A stretch of DNA of 64,000 nucleotides from positions 62,001 to 126,000 of the forward strand of contig NZ_RQRT01000004.1 in assembly GCF_004335005.1 (NCBI RefSeq). Direction: 5' to 3'. The stretch's first letter is position 1. Each line of letters opens with the position of its first letter. The notes below the pieces were generated by a model. It was given only the letters and a program-made list of their open reading frames with translations, had not been told where the DNA came from and did not search any database. A program made the position numbers and the translations under genes. This stretch comes from Paracoccus nototheniae. Lineage in GTDB: Bacteria; Pseudomonadota; Alphaproteobacteria; Rhodobacterales; Rhodobacteraceae. Positions 63,189 to 64,000 of this stretch are shown in pieces.

Positions 63189-64000
63189 ATGACCATCGCT
63201 TCCTCATCCGCAGCCGTTCTGGCCGCGTCGTCTCCGCTTGCCGCAAGTCCGGCGCCGGCCGGGATTCTCGCCGCAGCCCACCATCTTCTTCCGCATCTTG
63301 AGCGGGGCCAGCCCGTCGATGCCGCGACCTTGCGCGGCGCGATGGAGGCAGCATTCGGCGCTTCCGACACGTCGGGCGCCTGGGACTGGAAGACGGCCTA
63401 CGAGGCCTGCGAAGCGGCGACGGTGCTGTTTCTGCGCAAATACGGAAAAGCGGTTTTCCGCAAGTCCGGGTCTCCGGCCGCCAGTCTGCCCATGCTGACC
63501 AAGATCGCCGGCCTGATGCCGACGCATACACGCCGCTCGGAGGAGACGCAGGCCTTCCAGCAGTTCTCGACGCCGGTGCCGCTCGGCCTCGCTGCGCTCG
63601 CTGCCGCCGCCATCACACCTGACGACCGTGTGCTGGACCCCTCGGCCGGAACCGGGCTGCTCGCCATCCTGGCTGAAGCCGCCGGTGCTACGCTGATGCT
63701 CAACGAGCTGACTGACACCCGCGCAGCGCTTCTGTCCTCCCTCTTTCCGGCCATCCCCGTCACGCGGTTCGACGCCGCCCAGATCGATGATCATCTCGAT
63801 CCAACCGCCGTGCCGAGCGTCGTGTTGATGAACCCGCCCTTCTCGGTGATGGCGAATGTCTCCGGCCGCATGGCCGACGCCGCCTATCGCCATGTCGCCT
63901 CGGCGCTGGCGCGTCTGGCCGATGGCGGACGGCTTGTGACGATCACGGGCGCAAACTTCGCACCGGAGCCACCGGCTTGGCGCGATGCTTTTACGCGGCT
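63189..64000 (+). CDS. Strawberry-notch-type methyltransferase/helicase, N-terminal part (runs off right edge)
   Basis: From an ATG at 63189 the frame is open to the window end (270 codons). It shows LRKYGKAVFRKSG, then QQFSTPVPLGLAALAAAAI, methyltransferase motif I LDPSAGTGLLAIL (about residue 155) and motif IV LMNPPFSVMANVSGRM (about 217). This order is typical of the N-terminus of very large plasmid/ICE proteins that continue into a strawberry-notch-like SF2 helicase; that part would lie beyond the window. A palindrome related to the one at 59463-59502 is embedded in frame around 63443-63460. Confidence 0.7.
   Translation, partial: MTIASSSAAVLAASSPLAASPAPAGILAAAHHLLPHLERGQPVDAATLRGAMEAAFGASDTSGAWDWKTAYEACEAATVLFLRKYGKAVFRKSGSPAASLPMLTKIAGLMPTHTRRSEETQAFQQFSTPVPLGLAALAAAAITPDDRVLDPSAGTGLLAILAEAAGATLMLNELTDTRAALLSSLFPAIPVTRFDAAQIDDHLDPTAVPSVVLMNPPFSVMANVSGRMADAAYRHVASALARLADGGRLVTITGANFAPEPPAWRDAFTR

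Overview
The window reads as an alphaproteobacterial chromosome, most like Paracoccus or a close Rhodobacteraceae relative (inferred from gene content, high GC and the dnaK-dnaJ-radC order). It has two parts joined at about 29.17 kb: host backbone on the left, and on the right an integrated accessory element that runs off the right edge.

Host part (1-29.17 kb). It opens with a tightly overlapping rightward operon of the kind associated with PQQ-dependent alcohol oxidation: periplasmic binding protein, YVTN beta-propeller, acidic secreted protein, ABC ATPase, ABC permease and a further secreted protein. A surface-polysaccharide region follows (5.2-25.1 kb). It carries the dTDP-L-rhamnose genes rfbC-rfbB-rfbD-rfbA, UDP-galactose supply (galU, galE) and UDP-galactofuranose formation (glf). 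It also has six glycosyltransferases of GT2, GT4, GT14 and Glyco_tranf_2_4 types, two multidomain sulfotransferases, kdsB for CMP-Kdo, cysQ to clear the PAP made by sulfotransferases, and a KpsM-like export permease. Together these suggest a sulfated, rhamnose- and galactofuranose-containing capsule or O-antigen. Then come dnaK (with a heat-shock-type promoter), dnaJ and the N-terminal part of radC.

Element (29.17-64 kb). radC is cut just after its HNHP motif. Short direct repeats and a tyrosine recombinase gene follow, the usual layout of an element end. The recombinase gene overlaps a secreted nuclease gene. Next is a leftward four-gene operon: AbiEi antitoxin, AbiEii toxin, an unknown protein and an ApeA-like HEPN protein. 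From 35.5 to 50.1 kb lie two convergent four-gene operons. The rightward one encodes a MerR-like regulator, an N6-adenine methyltransferase, a PD-(D/E)xK nuclease and a large nuclease-methyltransferase. The leftward one encodes a second PD-(D/E)xK protein, a DUF6361 protein, a two-HxK phospholipase-D-like protein and an SF2 helicase. This is the best candidate here for a little-described anti-phage system. It resembles DISARM in parts but has no recognisable DrmB.

Farther right are a lipocalin, a TetR regulator, an ECF sigma/anti-sigma operon with DUF305, beta-propeller and COG4315-type secreted proteins driven by two matching divergent promoters, and a GAF-GGDEF-EAL protein. Last comes plasmid/ICE-type backbone: DUF932, a ParB-like protein, small conserved proteins and the start of a large methyltransferase-like protein that resembles the N-terminus of strawberry-notch helicases. 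Two of these backbone genes share a 5' leader hairpin with compensatory base changes.

I saw no tRNA, rRNA, CRISPR array or insertion sequence. All function calls are by eye from motifs and family knowledge; no database search was run.
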